A DNA stretch of 64,000 bases from Paenibacillus_V sp046244365 (GTDB lineage: Bacteria; Bacillota; Bacilli; Paenibacillales; NBRC-103111), in assembly GCF_046244365.1 (NCBI RefSeq), contig NZ_CP176395.1, forward strand, positions 8,308,001 to 8,372,000. The letters run 5' to 3'. Made by a program: the position numbers and the translations under genes. The notes beneath the pieces were generated by a model. It had not been told where the DNA came from, did no database searches, and saw nothing but the letters and a program-made list of their open reading frames with translations. This document shows, one piece after another, positions 1 to 7,885 of the stretch (its first letter is position 1; the number at the start of each line of letters is the position of its first letter).

Positions 1-463
1 CGCCCAAGGACTGCAGCAGCTCGTTGAGCGGACCGTAATCGGGGGAAAGCAGGAAAATCATAATGTTGGAAATCACGACCCACGATACGAAATGCGGAAT
101 GTAGGCGATCGTCTGAACCGTCCGCTTAAATAAGGTAAACCGGACTTCATTCAGAAGCAGTGCGAGCAGAATCGCGCATACGAAGCCGGACACCAGGCTC
201 ATCACGCTCATCGCCAACGTATTGCGCAGGGCGTTGTAAAACTGATCGTCCTTGAACAGCTCGGCGAACTGAGCGAAGCCTACGAAAGGGCTTCCAAAAA
301 TACCTTTCGGTATGGAGTATTTCTGGAACGCCATAATCCAGCCCCATAAGGGCAAGTAGCCGAATACGATCAACACGCCCACGAAAGGGACGGACATCAA
401 TACCAGCTGATATTGAGAAATTAACTTTCGGAAACCGCTCGTCTTGCGCCTCGGCGTTTCCAT
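1..463 (-). CDS. Sugar ABC transporter permease, LplB-like (C-terminus outside window)
   Basis: Inner-membrane permease of a CUT1 carbohydrate importer; would pair with a second permease and a lipoprotein to bring in an oligosaccharide. The visible 154 N-terminal residues start METPRRKT, carry three hydrophobic segments, and end in DYGPLNELLQSLG, the loop typical of LplB-type permeases; the EAA loop that contacts the ATPase lies beyond the window. ATG at 461-463 has a poor ribosome binding site; a good GGGAGG lies further upstream and would better suit an in-frame ATA codon, so the start is uncertain. Its operon partners are off the left edge. Confidence 0.85.
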   Translation of the reverse strand, partial: METPRRKTSGFRKLISQYQLVLMSVPFVGVLIVFGYLPLWGWIMAFQKYSIPKGIFGSPFVGFAQFAELFKDDQFYNALRNTLAMSVMSLVSGFVCAILLALLLNEVRFTLFKRTVQTIAYIPHFVSWVVISNIMIFLLSPDYGPLNELLQSLG

Positions 464-603
464 CTTCGCCGCTCTGATGTTGCTGACTTGGCTGTCTATT
501 GTTCTCCCTCCCAAAACGTTCCGATACATAAAGTATATAAAGAGACCATTGCCGCTCCTATCCGGGAACGTTCAGGAGAACACCGGAGAAAATTCAGGAA
601 TAT

Positions 604-640
604 AAAAAAACAATCATTAACGCCGGAGCGCCAATGATTG
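604..640 (-). terminator. Rho-independent terminator of the cstR-rhodanese unit
   Basis: Inverted repeat CAATCATT (611-618) and AATGATTG (633-640) with a G+C-rich centre; on the minus strand it is followed by seven T. It sits 12 bp after the stop of the membrane rhodanese, closing the persulfide cluster. Confidence 0.8.
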
Positions 641-651
641 TTCGGTATCGG

Positions 652-1035
652 TTATTTCGTCATTTTCCCCTGCCAGGACATGATGCCGCCCTGCAAATGC
701 GATAGCTCTTGATAGCCGTTCTTGCGGAGGATTTTGGCCGCCTGCTTGCTCCTCATCCCGCTCCGGCAGTACAAATAAATGCTTTGATCCCGCGGGATGT
801 CCGCCATTCTTCCTTTTATCTGGGACAGCGGAACGTTGATCGCCCCCGGAATCATGCCCTGCTTCACTTCCATCTGCTCCCTGACGTCAATCAGGACGCG
901 ATTGCGGTTCGATTGCAGCTCCTGTGCGAATCGATCGGCCGTCAGGTTTTTCAAGTCCTTCACTCCGGCAAATCGCGAATACAGCAGCCAGATTACGAGC
1001 CCCAGGACGATTATAGTAATGACGGTATTCATCAT
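652..1035 (-). CDS. Membrane-anchored single-domain rhodanese
   Basis: Sulfurtransferase that moves sulfane sulfur through an active-site cysteine persulfide. 127 residues: one N-terminal hydrophobic anchor (about residues 4-20), then a rhodanese domain with the catalytic loop CRSGMRS starting at Cys90. ATG at 1033-1035 is chosen because AAAGAGG lies four bases upstream; a longer reading frame from 1131 would run backwards into cstR. It follows cstR by 11 bp and is probably co-transcribed, so made under persulfide stress. The anchor suggests sulfur handling at the inner face of the membrane. Confidence 0.88.
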   Translation of the reverse strand: MMNTVITIIVLGLVIWLLYSRFAGVKDLKNLTADRFAQELQSNRNRVLIDVREQMEVKQGMIPGAINVPLSQIKGRMADIPRDQSIYLYCRSGMRSKQAAKILRKNGYQELSHLQGGIMSWQGKMTK

Positions 1036-1046
1036 GAACCTCTTTT

Positions 1047-1307
1047 CTAGCGGCTTTTCACCAGCAGCTCGACCGCTTGCTTGACGACCTTGCTGGAATC
1101 CCGGCCGGCTTCCTTCTCTTCGAGAATGCATTGCTCCAGGTTAACGGCGACAATGTAGGCGATCGCCTTATCGGCCGCGCTGCGGACCGCGGAAATTTGA
1201 CTGACCACGTCCTTGCAGTCTTGACCTTCCTCCATCATCTTCAGAACGCCTCGTATTTGGCCTTCCATGCGCTTTAATCTCTTCTTCACATCGTCATCGT
1301 AGTTCAT
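1047..1307 (-). CDS. cstR: CstR-like persulfide-sensing repressor (CsoR/FrmR family)
   Basis: DUF156-family all-helical repressor. 86 residues. The two sensing cysteines are at positions 31 and 60, the spacing of Staphylococcus CstR, and the residue four before Cys60 is Asn56 where copper-sensing CsoR has His. The Cys-Asn-Cys arrangement argues for a reactive-sulfur sensor that forms a di- or trisulfide link between subunits rather than a Cu(I) sensor. First gene of a two-gene unit with the membrane rhodanese; an operator palindrome lies 20 bp upstream, implying autoregulation. Family membership is certain; the CstR rather than CsoR assignment rests on the residues named and on the sulfur-handling neighbours. 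Confidence 0.93.
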   Translation of the reverse strand: MNYDDDVKKRLKRMEGQIRGVLKMMEEGQDCKDVVSQISAVRSAADKAIAYIVAVNLEQCILEEKEAGRDSSKVVKQAVELLVKSR

Positions 1308-1326
1308 GCAAGCCTTCCTTTCACGA

Positions 1327-1342
1327 ATACCGGTATAGGTAT
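1327..1342 (-). promoter_or_regulatory. CstR-type operator copy 1 (upstream of cstR)
   Basis: ATACC-GGTATA-GGTAT, a 5-6-5 inverted repeat 20 bp upstream of the cstR start. Same half-sites and spacing as three other copies in the cluster at 1901, 4392 and 4533. Confidence 0.75.
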
Positions 1343-1391
1343 ATTATTGCCGATACGGCGGTCGGACACAACAGGAAGGCGTGCGGTTGAG

Positions 1392-1871
1392 CTAGATGAA
1401 TAAATTCACCTTGGCATCCGCCGCGTCGCCCAAATAGGCAGCAACCCCTGCGTATTCGATGCCGTCCAGCAACTCCTCCTGCTGCAGCCCCAGCAAATCC
1501 ATCGTCATCGTGCAGGCTACTAATTTCACGCCCTGCTCCTGCGCCAGCTCGATGAGCTGCGGAAGCGTAAGCGCGTTATGCTTTTTCATCACATGCTTGA
1601 TCATCTTGGGACCCATACCGCCGAATTGCATTTTGGAGAGTCCCAGCTTGTTCGCGCCCCTCGGCATCATTTTGGCGAACATGCCTTCCAGCCAGCCCTT
1701 TTTAACGGGAACCGGTTCGTCCTTGCGAAGCGCGTTCAATCCCCAAAAGGTAAAGAAGATCGTTACTTCATGATCGTAAGCGGCCGCTCCGTTGGCTATG
1801 ATGAATGCCGCGATCGCTTTGTCCAGATCCCCGCTAAACAGCACGATTGTCGTCTTCTGTTTGTTCTCCAT
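1392..1871 (-). CDS. DsrE/DsrF-like sulfur carrier (YrkE-type)
   Basis: DsrE2-type protein thought to relay sulfane sulfur between rhodaneses and TusA. 159 residues, with a hydrophobic stretch around residues 36-46 and the candidate persulfide cysteine Cys120 in LVACTMTMDLLG, the usual place in this family. ATG at 1869-1871 is preceded by AAGGTGG; the longer frame from 2000 crosses the operator and the tusA end and is not credible. It has its own operator 30 bp upstream, so it forms a separate transcription unit between tusA and cstR. Bacillus yrkE sits in a comparable cluster. Confidence 0.88.
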   Translation of the reverse strand: MENKQKTTIVLFSGDLDKAIAAFIIANGAAAYDHEVTIFFTFWGLNALRKDEPVPVKKGWLEGMFAKMMPRGANKLGLSKMQFGGMGPKMIKHVMKKHNALTLPQLIELAQEQGVKLVACTMTMDLLGLQQEELLDGIEYAGVAAYLGDAADAKVNLFI

Positions 1872-1900
1872 GTACGCCACCTTTTTATCGTTTGATACAT

Positions 1901-1916
1901 ATACCCGCATGGGTAT
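1901..1916 (-). promoter_or_regulatory. CstR-type operator copy 2 (upstream of dsrE-like gene)
   Basis: ATACC-CGCATG-GGTAT in the short gap between tusA and the DsrE-like gene, 30 bp upstream of the latter's start. Shows that the DsrE-like gene can be transcribed separately from the upstream operon. Confidence 0.75.
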
Positions 1917-1935
1917 TGAATGAACCAAAAAAAAT

Positions 1936-2163
1936 TTAAGACCCTTTCCTGACGATAAACGTAAACACGCCGTCCGCTTCCTTCGCCTCGACCAGCTCAT
2001 GCTTCGTTTGTTTCACCCATGCCTGAAAATCGTTCATGGACCCTTTATCCGTCGTCTGCAGCTCCATGAGCTGTCCCGGCTCGAGCGAGTCGATCCCTTT
2101 CTTCGCTTTGACGATCGGCATCGGGCAAGCGAGTCCTTTGGCGTCCACAATCAGGTTAGCCAT
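1936..2163 (-). CDS. TusA-family sulfur carrier protein
   Basis: Small sulfur carrier; 75 residues with the CPMP motif at residues 13-16, whose Cys13 carries the persulfide. AGGAGGG precedes the ATG. Last gene of the operon that begins at the rhodanese ending at 4297 (26 bp after the rhodanese-metallohydrolase gene). Equivalent in position to Bacillus yrkI. In this context it probably accepts sulfur from the fused rhodanese enzymes rather than serving tRNA thiolation, but that is inference from neighbourhood. Confidence 0.9.
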   Translation of the reverse strand: MANLIVDAKGLACPMPIVKAKKGIDSLEPGQLMELQTTDKGSMNDFQAWVKQTKHELVEAKEADGVFTFIVRKGS

Positions 2164-2188
2164 ATCATTTCCCTCCTCTTACTCTTGA

Positions 2189-3325
2189 TCAGTGATGGTG
2201 AATCGCACAACGGTTCGGTCCGATTTCGAGCTCCGCCGCGCGTTCCGGCTCTACCCGAAGCTCGCCGCGGTTGATCGCAACAATCTCTTCGAAGTTCGGC
2301 GGCTTCTCCGATGAAGCGGCGTCCGCTGCCTGCTCGATGAATATGTCCCGGTCCGCGTTCTGCATTATCTCGTTGTTTTGGCGGATTTGGCCGAGCGCAG
2401 CCCCGACGATTCCGTCAGCGCCGATTTCCGATGCATCCGCATAATGGGCCGGCAGCACCTTAACATCGTCGGACAAGGCGTCTATTTTGGTGAAAACGGT
2501 GTGGTACAGATCCTCCGCCCATTCCTTCGCTTTTCCGCCAAGATCGGGACGCCCCAAACCGCCGACGAAGATCGTGTCCCCCGACATCAACAGCTTGTTG
2601 TTCAGAAGAAACGACGTGGAACCGGGCGTATGGCCGGGAGTAGGAATGGCCAGTACCTCGACCTCCGCTTGACCGAACCGGATCGTGCCATGATTCTCGA
2701 GAGGCTCGAACGGCAAATGCGTCCCTTGCGCTTCACCGGACGAAATGTAGTAAGTCGCCCCGGTCGCGGAAGCCAATTCCGGGCCGCCCGATATATGATC
2801 GGCATGCAAGTGAGAATCGACGATATGCTCGATCTTGAAGCCGCGCTGCTCGGCGAGCGCCATGTAGAATTCGATTTGGCGGCTCGGGTCGACGATCATC
2901 GCCTTTCCTTCCGAGATGACGGCATAGGACAAGCAGCCCTTGGACAGACGATTGATTTGCAGCAGCTCCACCCGTTCATCCCGGGCAACAGTCGCAGCAT
3001 GGTAAAATTGGCTCCACGCCAGCATCCCTCCATCGAGCACGGAGGACTTGAAGCCTTTCTCCGCGAGCAGTTCGGCAACGAACATCGCCGATCCGCCCTT
3101 GGCGCAAACGACGGTCATCTCTTCCTCGCGCGGCAGATCCTTGAAGCTGGCTTCATCCTCTTCCAGAAAATCAAAATAAGGGATGTTGATCGATCGGACC
3201 GTCTTCCCATCTATTTTCCAACCGGCATACTCCTCCGTATTGCGAACGTCCAAAATCCAAACGTCTTTGCCGTCGTTCATTCTAGCGTGCAGCGTTTCTG
3301 CGGTAATGAGCGGTATCGTTGACAC
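2189..3325 (-). CDS. Rhodanese-metallo-beta-lactamase fusion, probable persulfide dioxygenase (CstB/YrkH-like)
   Basis: Probable non-heme-iron persulfide dioxygenase that oxidises low-molecular-weight persulfides, coupled to a sulfurtransferase. 378 residues: N-terminal rhodanese (about 5-110) with the loop CAKGGSA at Cys74, then a metallo-beta-lactamase-fold domain with HLHADH at 172-177 and downstream ligands GHTPGS and SGDT. Staphylococcal CstB has the metallohydrolase first; here the rhodanese comes first. GTG at 3323-3325 is used, with GGAGGAAA at proper distance. The C-terminus ends in a His-rich AIHHH tail that could bind metal. Lies between the TusA-rhodanese fusion and tusA. Confidence 0.88.
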   Translation of the reverse strand: MSTIPLITAETLHARMNDGKDVWILDVRNTEEYAGWKIDGKTVRSINIPYFDFLEEDEASFKDLPREEEMTVVCAKGGSAMFVAELLAEKGFKSSVLDGGMLAWSQFYHAATVARDERVELLQINRLSKGCLSYAVISEGKAMIVDPSRQIEFYMALAEQRGFKIEHIVDSHLHADHISGGPELASATGATYYISSGEAQGTHLPFEPLENHGTIRFGQAEVEVLAIPTPGHTPGSTSFLLNNKLLMSGDTIFVGGLGRPDLGGKAKEWAEDLYHTVFTKIDALSDDVKVLPAHYADASEIGADGIVGAALGQIRQNNEIMQNADRDIFIEQAADAASSEKPPNFEEIVAINRGELRVEPERAAELEIGPNRCAIHHH

Positions 3326-3370
3326 GGTTGTTTTCCTCCTTTGCGGGTAAACGGCCTGAGAAAGGGAAAC

Positions 3371-3943
3371 CTATTCCTCAACCGCTCCATGGTTCCATTG
3401 CGACATACCGGGCGTTACATTGATAACGCTTGTGAAGCCCTTCTCATCCATGAGCCGGCAGGCCTCGTCGCTTCGGTTCCCGGTACGACATACGACATAA
3501 TAAGTGAGTTGCGGATCGAGCTCCGCCAGCTTTCCTTCCAGCTCTCCGAGAGGGATGGATTCCGCTCCGGCAATATGGCCGAAGGCGTACTCGGCAGGCT
3601 CCCGGACATCGATCAGCCGAAGCTTCTCGCCTGATGCCAGTTTCTTTTGCAGGTTGTCATTGGCAATCGTATGCGGGAAATTCAGCTCGGCCTTCGTCTC
3701 GGATGCTTCCGCTTTGCGGATAAAGTGACGGTAGAGGCCGCCCTCTTCTTTTAGCCCCACATACTGATGTCCGGTCCGGTTTGCCCAGCTTTTCAAATCC
3801 GCTACCGATCCTTTATCCGTCGCTCGAATCTCCAATACTTGACCGGGATGCATCTCGTCCATCGTTTTTTTGGTGCGAACGACCGGAAGCGGACATGCTT
3901 GTCCCTCGCACGCCAATGTCCGATCCGCCTGTAAAGTGTTCAT
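3371..3943 (-). CDS. TusA-rhodanese fusion sulfurtransferase (CstA/YrkF-like)
   Basis: Two-domain sulfur relay protein of 190 residues: N-terminal TusA domain with CPLP (17-20) and C-terminal rhodanese domain (about 95-188) with CRTGNRS at Cys152. Both catalytic cysteines are present, so it can pass sulfur internally from one site to the other. ATG at 3941-3943 is preferred because GGGAGGAAGG precedes it; the frame stays open six codons upstream, but that would place the start inside the ribosome binding site. Staphylococcal CstA has an additional rhodanese domain. Second gene of the operon, 33 bp after the first rhodanese. Confidence 0.88.
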   Translation of the reverse strand: MNTLQADRTLACEGQACPLPVVRTKKTMDEMHPGQVLEIRATDKGSVADLKSWANRTGHQYVGLKEEGGLYRHFIRKAEASETKAELNFPHTIANDNLQKKLASGEKLRLIDVREPAEYAFGHIAGAESIPLGELEGKLAELDPQLTYYVVCRTGNRSDEACRLMDEKGFTSVINVTPGMSQWNHGAVEE

Positions 3944-3976
3944 CCTATCCTTCCTCCCCATATATCGTGTCTGCCG

Positions 3977-4297
3977 TTACTTCCCGTAATCTACCTTGCC
4001 CGGCCAGCTCGACATCCCTCCGGCCATATTGCTTACGCGGTACCCAAGCGGAGCCAAATATTCGCAGGCCATTCCGCTTCGGTTGCCGCTGCGGCATACG
4101 ACGATCGTTTCCGCCTTCGGGTCAAGCTCGTTAAGCGCGCGGGCGATTTGCCCAAGGGGAATATGCTTGGCGCCGGGAATATGCCCGGACTCCCACTCTT
4201 CCTGCTCGCGTACGTCCAGTATCGTCACCGGGTCGTTTCTGCCGATGCGATCGAGCGCTTGCTGCGGCAATAGTTCACTAAATGATTTGGCACTCAT
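3977..4297 (-). CDS. Single-domain rhodanese sulfurtransferase
   Basis: 106 residues, one rhodanese domain with CRSGNRS at Cys68 and the conserved GGMSSWPG end. No membrane segment, unlike the rhodanese at 652. AGGAGG lies nine bases before the ATG. First gene of a four-gene operon (rhodanese, TusA-rhodanese, rhodanese-metallohydrolase, TusA), 95 bp downstream of an operator that overlaps a likely promoter. With three rhodanese-containing genes in one operon and a fourth at 652, substrates are probably split between glutathione- or bacillithiol-type persulfides and protein persulfides; this is inference. Confidence 0.9.
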   Translation of the reverse strand: MSAKSFSELLPQQALDRIGRNDPVTILDVREQEEWESGHIPGAKHIPLGQIARALNELDPKAETIVVCRSGNRSGMACEYLAPLGYRVSNMAGGMSSWPGKVDYGK

Positions 4298-4391
4298 TTG
4301 GCCATCCTCCTACCTAAGACTGGATTCATGTTCTCTACAAGCCAACCTAGGCAATTGCGCCGAACCGAAAAGGGACGAAACCCCCGACCAT

Positions 4392-4407
4392 ATACCCTAT
4401 GGGGTAT
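4392..4407 (-). promoter_or_regulatory. CstR-type operator copy 3 over the operon promoter
   Basis: ATACC-CTATGG-GGTAT. On the minus strand TTGCAA (-35 like) lies just upstream, and the operator's own GGTATA/TATATG falls at -10 distance (17-19 bp), so bound repressor would cover the -10 of the four-gene sulfur operon. Confidence 0.75.
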
Positions 4408-4532
4408 ATAAGTTTGCAAAAAAAATACACACCTACATGGAAAATCCTTAATCGTTTCTAAGAATTTTCGTTTCGGGACTAGGATTTCCTTAGTCGTCCT
4501 TGTTTCTCCCTGCCGGTTAACCATTTATACAT

Positions 4533-4548
4533 ATACCCGTATAGGTAT
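4533..4548. promoter_or_regulatory. CstR-type operator copy 4
   Basis: ATACC-CGTATA-GGTAT, 141 bp upstream of copy 3. A TATAAT at 4557-4562 reads to the right, so the site may control a rightward transcript (towards the SRPBCC gene at 4837) or act as an auxiliary site for the leftward operon. No gene I trust starts between 4549 and 4836. Confidence 0.65.
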
Positions 4549-4836
4549 GTGAACACTATAATAAAAAAATATTCCGTCGTCAACCTTTTACAGCATGCAT
4601 TTTTCTCCTTCCCTTCCTCAAAGCAGAAAATCTCCCTCTACGTATGCCACCAACCGGCTAAGGAATGCAAGCAGCATTGTCGCCAATTATTCGTCTTCCA
4701 ACGAATAGTACGCTTTTCATCCCGCACGCTCCAATCCCGCAGCTTCGTTTGCAGAGTGCATTTTAACGATTCTTAAACTTGATCGATTATGATGGGGGTG
4801 TTTGATGAAACAAGTCGAGAATTAGGAGAGTCGTTC

Positions 4837-5310
4837 ATGCAGACGTTCAAGTACAATTTCGAAACCAACTGGAAACTGGAAACGGATATCGACAAGGCTT
4901 GGGGATTGATCAGCTCATTCACATATGGCGACTGGTGGCCCGGCGTCAGCTCGGATCGGGTCTACGAGAGCGGCGATCCGAACAAAATCGGCGACCGGTA
5001 CCGATATGTATTCCGTACGAAGCTTCCCTATCAATTGGCTTTCGTAGCGGAGGTCGTCAGACGAGAAGAGCCGCATGCGATGGAAATCCGCGCACACGGC
5101 GAGCTTGAGGGCAGAGGCGTCTGGCAGCTGACGCAGGAAGGCCGGATCACGCATATCCGATATATTTGGCAGGTCAATACGAACAAGAAGTGGATGGATC
5201 GGTTGGCACCGGTTCTGAGGCCCATGTTCGTCTGGAATCACGATCAAGTGATGGACGCAGGCGCCAAAGGGCTTGCCGGCGCCTTGGGCGTCAAGCTTGT
5301 CAGTTATTAA
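4837..5310 (+). CDS. SRPBCC-superfamily protein
   Basis: 157 residues with the START/Bet v1-like (SRPBCC) pattern: a first strand and helix (ETNWKLETDIDKAWGLI), a W-rich WWPGV loop, and a long C-terminal helix (HDQVMDAGAKGLAGAL). Such proteins bind hydrophobic ligands in a cavity; ligand and reaction are not predictable here. ATG at 4837 is chosen for the AGGAG seven to eight bases upstream over a start at 4789. Its end overlaps the end of the convergent helicase gene by 11 bp. Confidence 0.8.
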   Translation: MQTFKYNFETNWKLETDIDKAWGLISSFTYGDWWPGVSSDRVYESGDPNKIGDRYRYVFRTKLPYQLAFVAEVVRREEPHAMEIRAHGELEGRGVWQLTQEGRITHIRYIWQVNTNKKWMDRLAPVLRPMFVWNHDQVMDAGAKGLAGALGVKLVSY

Positions 5311-7510
5311 GACGATTCACTACCTCATAATGCTGCCACTCGGCAGGGAGCAGACGGTTGTAAGGGTATTTCAAATACCGGTCGTCGATCAGCAAAAGCG
5401 TACCGCGGTCCGTCAGATTTCGCTCCAAGCATAGCTGGGGCAAGCCGACGCCCACGACGGCAACGCCGGTCAGCCGGTCGCCGACCAAGTCGATCCCCTC
5501 GGAGAAAATACCGCCCATTACGGCGAAGCCGACAAGCGGTTTGTCGTTCCCCGCCTGAAACCGCTGCAGGAAGCTCTCCCGCTCCTCCTCCGGCATCGCC
5601 GTCTGCTGCACGATCGTATCGACGTTCTCCGCTCCCTCCAGACTCATGAATTGCTCGTAGACGCTGTTCATATAGTCATAGGAAGGGAAGAAGGTGAAAT
5701 AATTCCCGGGCTTTGCCGTGACGGCACGCAGGATGTGGAGCGCGATCGGCCCCTTGGTCCGGTCCCGGTCCTGGTAGCGCGTCGATAACGGGACAAGCTC
5801 TACGTTCAGCTGATCGCCCGAGAACGGAGACGGAATGGACACCGAGTAATCGTCTTCCTTTTCTCCTCCCAGCATGTCCATGAAATAGCCGAGAGGGGAC
5901 AAAGTAGCGGAGAAAAACACCTGCGACCGGTAACCTTTGCCCATTTGCTTCAGCAGATGGGATGGGTCGAGGCACATCAGCTTGATCCGGAAGCCGTCCC
6001 TCGTATCCTCCGTATAGGTCACATACCGTTCGTCGTACAGCTTGGCGATGCGGATGAAGCTCTGGGCGGCAAAATACGTGTCCAGCAACTGCTGGCTATC
6101 CGTTCCCGCTGCCTGCGGGATCGCCGAAAGATAGCGCTCCGCTTGAGCCGCGAACGCCTCCAGCAGCGTGATCAGCTCGTCGGGCCGCTCCGGCGTTGCG
6201 GTCGCTTGGCGGCTTCCCGCCTGCTTTCGCAAGTCGATCAAATGCTTATTGATCTTTTTCGCCTCCTCATGAAGAGCCGACTGAACGGATTTGTACTCGC
6301 GCTGAACCGCCAGAAAAGCGGACTTGTCCAGCTCGCTCGAATACATCTCCCGCGCCCGGTCCACCAGATTGTGAGCTTCATCGATCAGCAAGGCGGTCCG
6401 GCGCTTACGCTCCTCGAACAGCCGCTTCAAGCTTACGCGTGGATCGAATGCGTAGTTGTAATCGCAAATGACCGCATCCGCCGCATACGCGGCATCGAGG
6501 GCGAATTCGAACGGACAGACGGTATGCTTGCGCGCATAGCTCTCGATGACGGGCCTCGTCATAATCGTTTCATTCGCCAGCATATCGAGCAGCGCCCCGT
6601 TAATCCGGTCATAGTAACCGTCCGCGAATGGGCAATGCTCCTTCGCGCAGCGCATTTCCTCTTGAAAGCAAACCTTTTCCTTGGCCGTCAGCGTAACGGT
6701 ATGCACGTGAAGACCTTTGGAACGAAGCAGCGCGAATGCCTCTTCCGCCGCGGTTCTGACGATCGTTTTGGCCGTAAGATAGAAGAGCTGCTGGATCAGC
6801 TCTTCCCCCATCGCCTTTACGGCGGGAAAAAGGGTCGATATCGTCTTCCCCGTGCCGGTCGGCGCTTTGGCAAACAGCTTGCGTCCGTCCGCAATCGATT
6901 TGTAAACCGTGCCCGCGAATTTACGCTGGCCTTCGCGATACGAATCGAACGGAAAAGGCAGCGCCTTGATGCTTGCCGTCCGTTTTTGCTCGTGCTCATG
7001 CTTGAGCTGCGCATACGGGGCATAGATTTCCGCAACCCGGAGCACGAACCGCTCGAGCTCCTCGAACGATACGTCCTCTGCGAAGCGCTTCTGCTCCTCC
7101 GTGTCCACCTGCACATAGGTGAGCTGCACGCGCATCCGGCTTCGCTCGTGCGCTTTGGCGTACATGTAGGCGTAGCATTTGGCTTGCGCCCAGTGAACGG
7201 GGTATGTGTCCTCCTCGATATAAGACAAGTCGCCGGAGGTCGACTTGATTTCGTCCACGGTGACGTCCTCGCCCTCGAACAGCAGCCCGTCGCATCTTCC
7301 TTCGATCGCAAATAGCATGCCGCCCGCATCGATTTCCGTTCGCAGGAACACTTCCTTCTGATCCGTCTCGCCATAATGCTTCTGCACCTTCAAATGGGCT
7401 TTCGTGCCTTCGGTCAGCGCTTGAGCCGTCCGAAAGCCCGACTCGATGCTGCCGCCGCGAAACGCATATTCAACTAAGGTTCTCACCGAGATCGCTACCG
7501 TATGGGACAT
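5300..7510 (-). CDS. PD-(D/E)XK nuclease-XPD/DinG-type Fe-S helicase fusion
   Basis: Superfamily 2 DNA helicase of the Rad3/XPD/DinG group with an N-terminal nuclease-like domain; likely a repair or replication-fork enzyme. 736 residues. Domain 1 (about 1-180) has a PD-(D/E)XK signature: Asp74, then Glu87-x-Lys89 in DEIKS. Domain 2 has Walker A APTGTGKT (216-223), four cysteines at 281, 288, 293 and 332 spaced as an XPD-type 4Fe-4S cluster, the DEAH box (377-380) and a normal C-terminal helicase half with SEGIDL. All key residues are present. Stands alone, convergent with the SRPBCC gene. Confidence 0.9.
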   Translation of the reverse strand: MSHTVAISVRTLVEYAFRGGSIESGFRTAQALTEGTKAHLKVQKHYGETDQKEVFLRTEIDAGGMLFAIEGRCDGLLFEGEDVTVDEIKSTSGDLSYIEEDTYPVHWAQAKCYAYMYAKAHERSRMRVQLTYVQVDTEEQKRFAEDVSFEELERFVLRVAEIYAPYAQLKHEHEQKRTASIKALPFPFDSYREGQRKFAGTVYKSIADGRKLFAKAPTGTGKTISTLFPAVKAMGEELIQQLFYLTAKTIVRTAAEEAFALLRSKGLHVHTVTLTAKEKVCFQEEMRCAKEHCPFADGYYDRINGALLDMLANETIMTRPVIESYARKHTVCPFEFALDAAYAADAVICDYNYAFDPRVSLKRLFEERKRRTALLIDEAHNLVDRAREMYSSELDKSAFLAVQREYKSVQSALHEEAKKINKHLIDLRKQAGSRQATATPERPDELITLLEAFAAQAERYLSAIPQAAGTDSQQLLDTYFAAQSFIRIAKLYDERYVTYTEDTRDGFRIKLMCLDPSHLLKQMGKGYRSQVFFSATLSPLGYFMDMLGGEKEDDYSVSIPSPFSGDQLNVELVPLSTRYQDRDRTKGPIALHILRAVTAKPGNYFTFFPSYDYMNSVYEQFMSLEGAENVDTIVQQTAMPEEERESFLQRFQAGNDKPLVGFAVMGGIFSEGIDLVGDRLTGVAVVGVGLPQLCLERNLTDRGTLLLIDDRYLKYPYNRLLPAEWQHYEVVNRLNN

Positions 7511-7843
7511 AAGCTCTCCTTTATAAACCAGACCGAACAGGGGTTCTTGTTTCCATTATACCAAAAAAAGAGACATTGCGGATTTTCGAGGCGCTATTTA
7601 CGATCTAACGGCCAAATGAAACGGAATAACGGATTTGGAAGTTCTTATTCAACCGCCAGGCACCAGACCGGCAGACGGAACGGCATCATAACGCCCCCGA
7701 AATCCGCTATCGCTCCGAGCGAGCAAATAACCGGGCCAATCCGCTATCCCGATCGCATCACTCCAACCACCCCCCGCCCGCTCTCAAAAATACCTCCGCA
7801 TAGGTTCCCCTAACGCTTAAGTAACGGATAGGCTGTTCCATAC
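7511..7843. other. Intergenic region, no gene seen
   Basis: Open frames here have no ribosome binding site and odd composition (runs such as PTPPRP from CCC/CCG-rich DNA). It should contain the leftward promoter of the helicase; I cannot point to a convincing one. Confidence 0.5.
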
Positions 7844-7873
7844 AAAAACAGCCCCGGCCGCTTGTGCCGGAGC
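7844..7873 (-). terminator. Rho-independent terminator of the methyltransferase gene
   Basis: GCCCCGGC (7851-7858) pairs with GCCGGAGC (7866-7873) around a seven-base loop; on the minus strand five T follow. It lies just after the stop at 7886. Confidence 0.8.
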
Positions 7874-7885
7874 TTGGATAACCGT

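Noticed and set aside
4294..4524. Leftward open frame of 76 codons upstream of the rhodanese operon
   Set aside because: It spans the operator and promoter, lacks a ribosome binding site and shows no family features.
4549..4776. Rightward open frame of 75 codons
   Set aside because: No ribosome binding site; composition looks like translated non-coding DNA.
7502..7813. Rightward open frame upstream of the helicase
   Set aside because: Starts inside the helicase start region on the other strand, no Shine-Dalgarno, implausible sequence.
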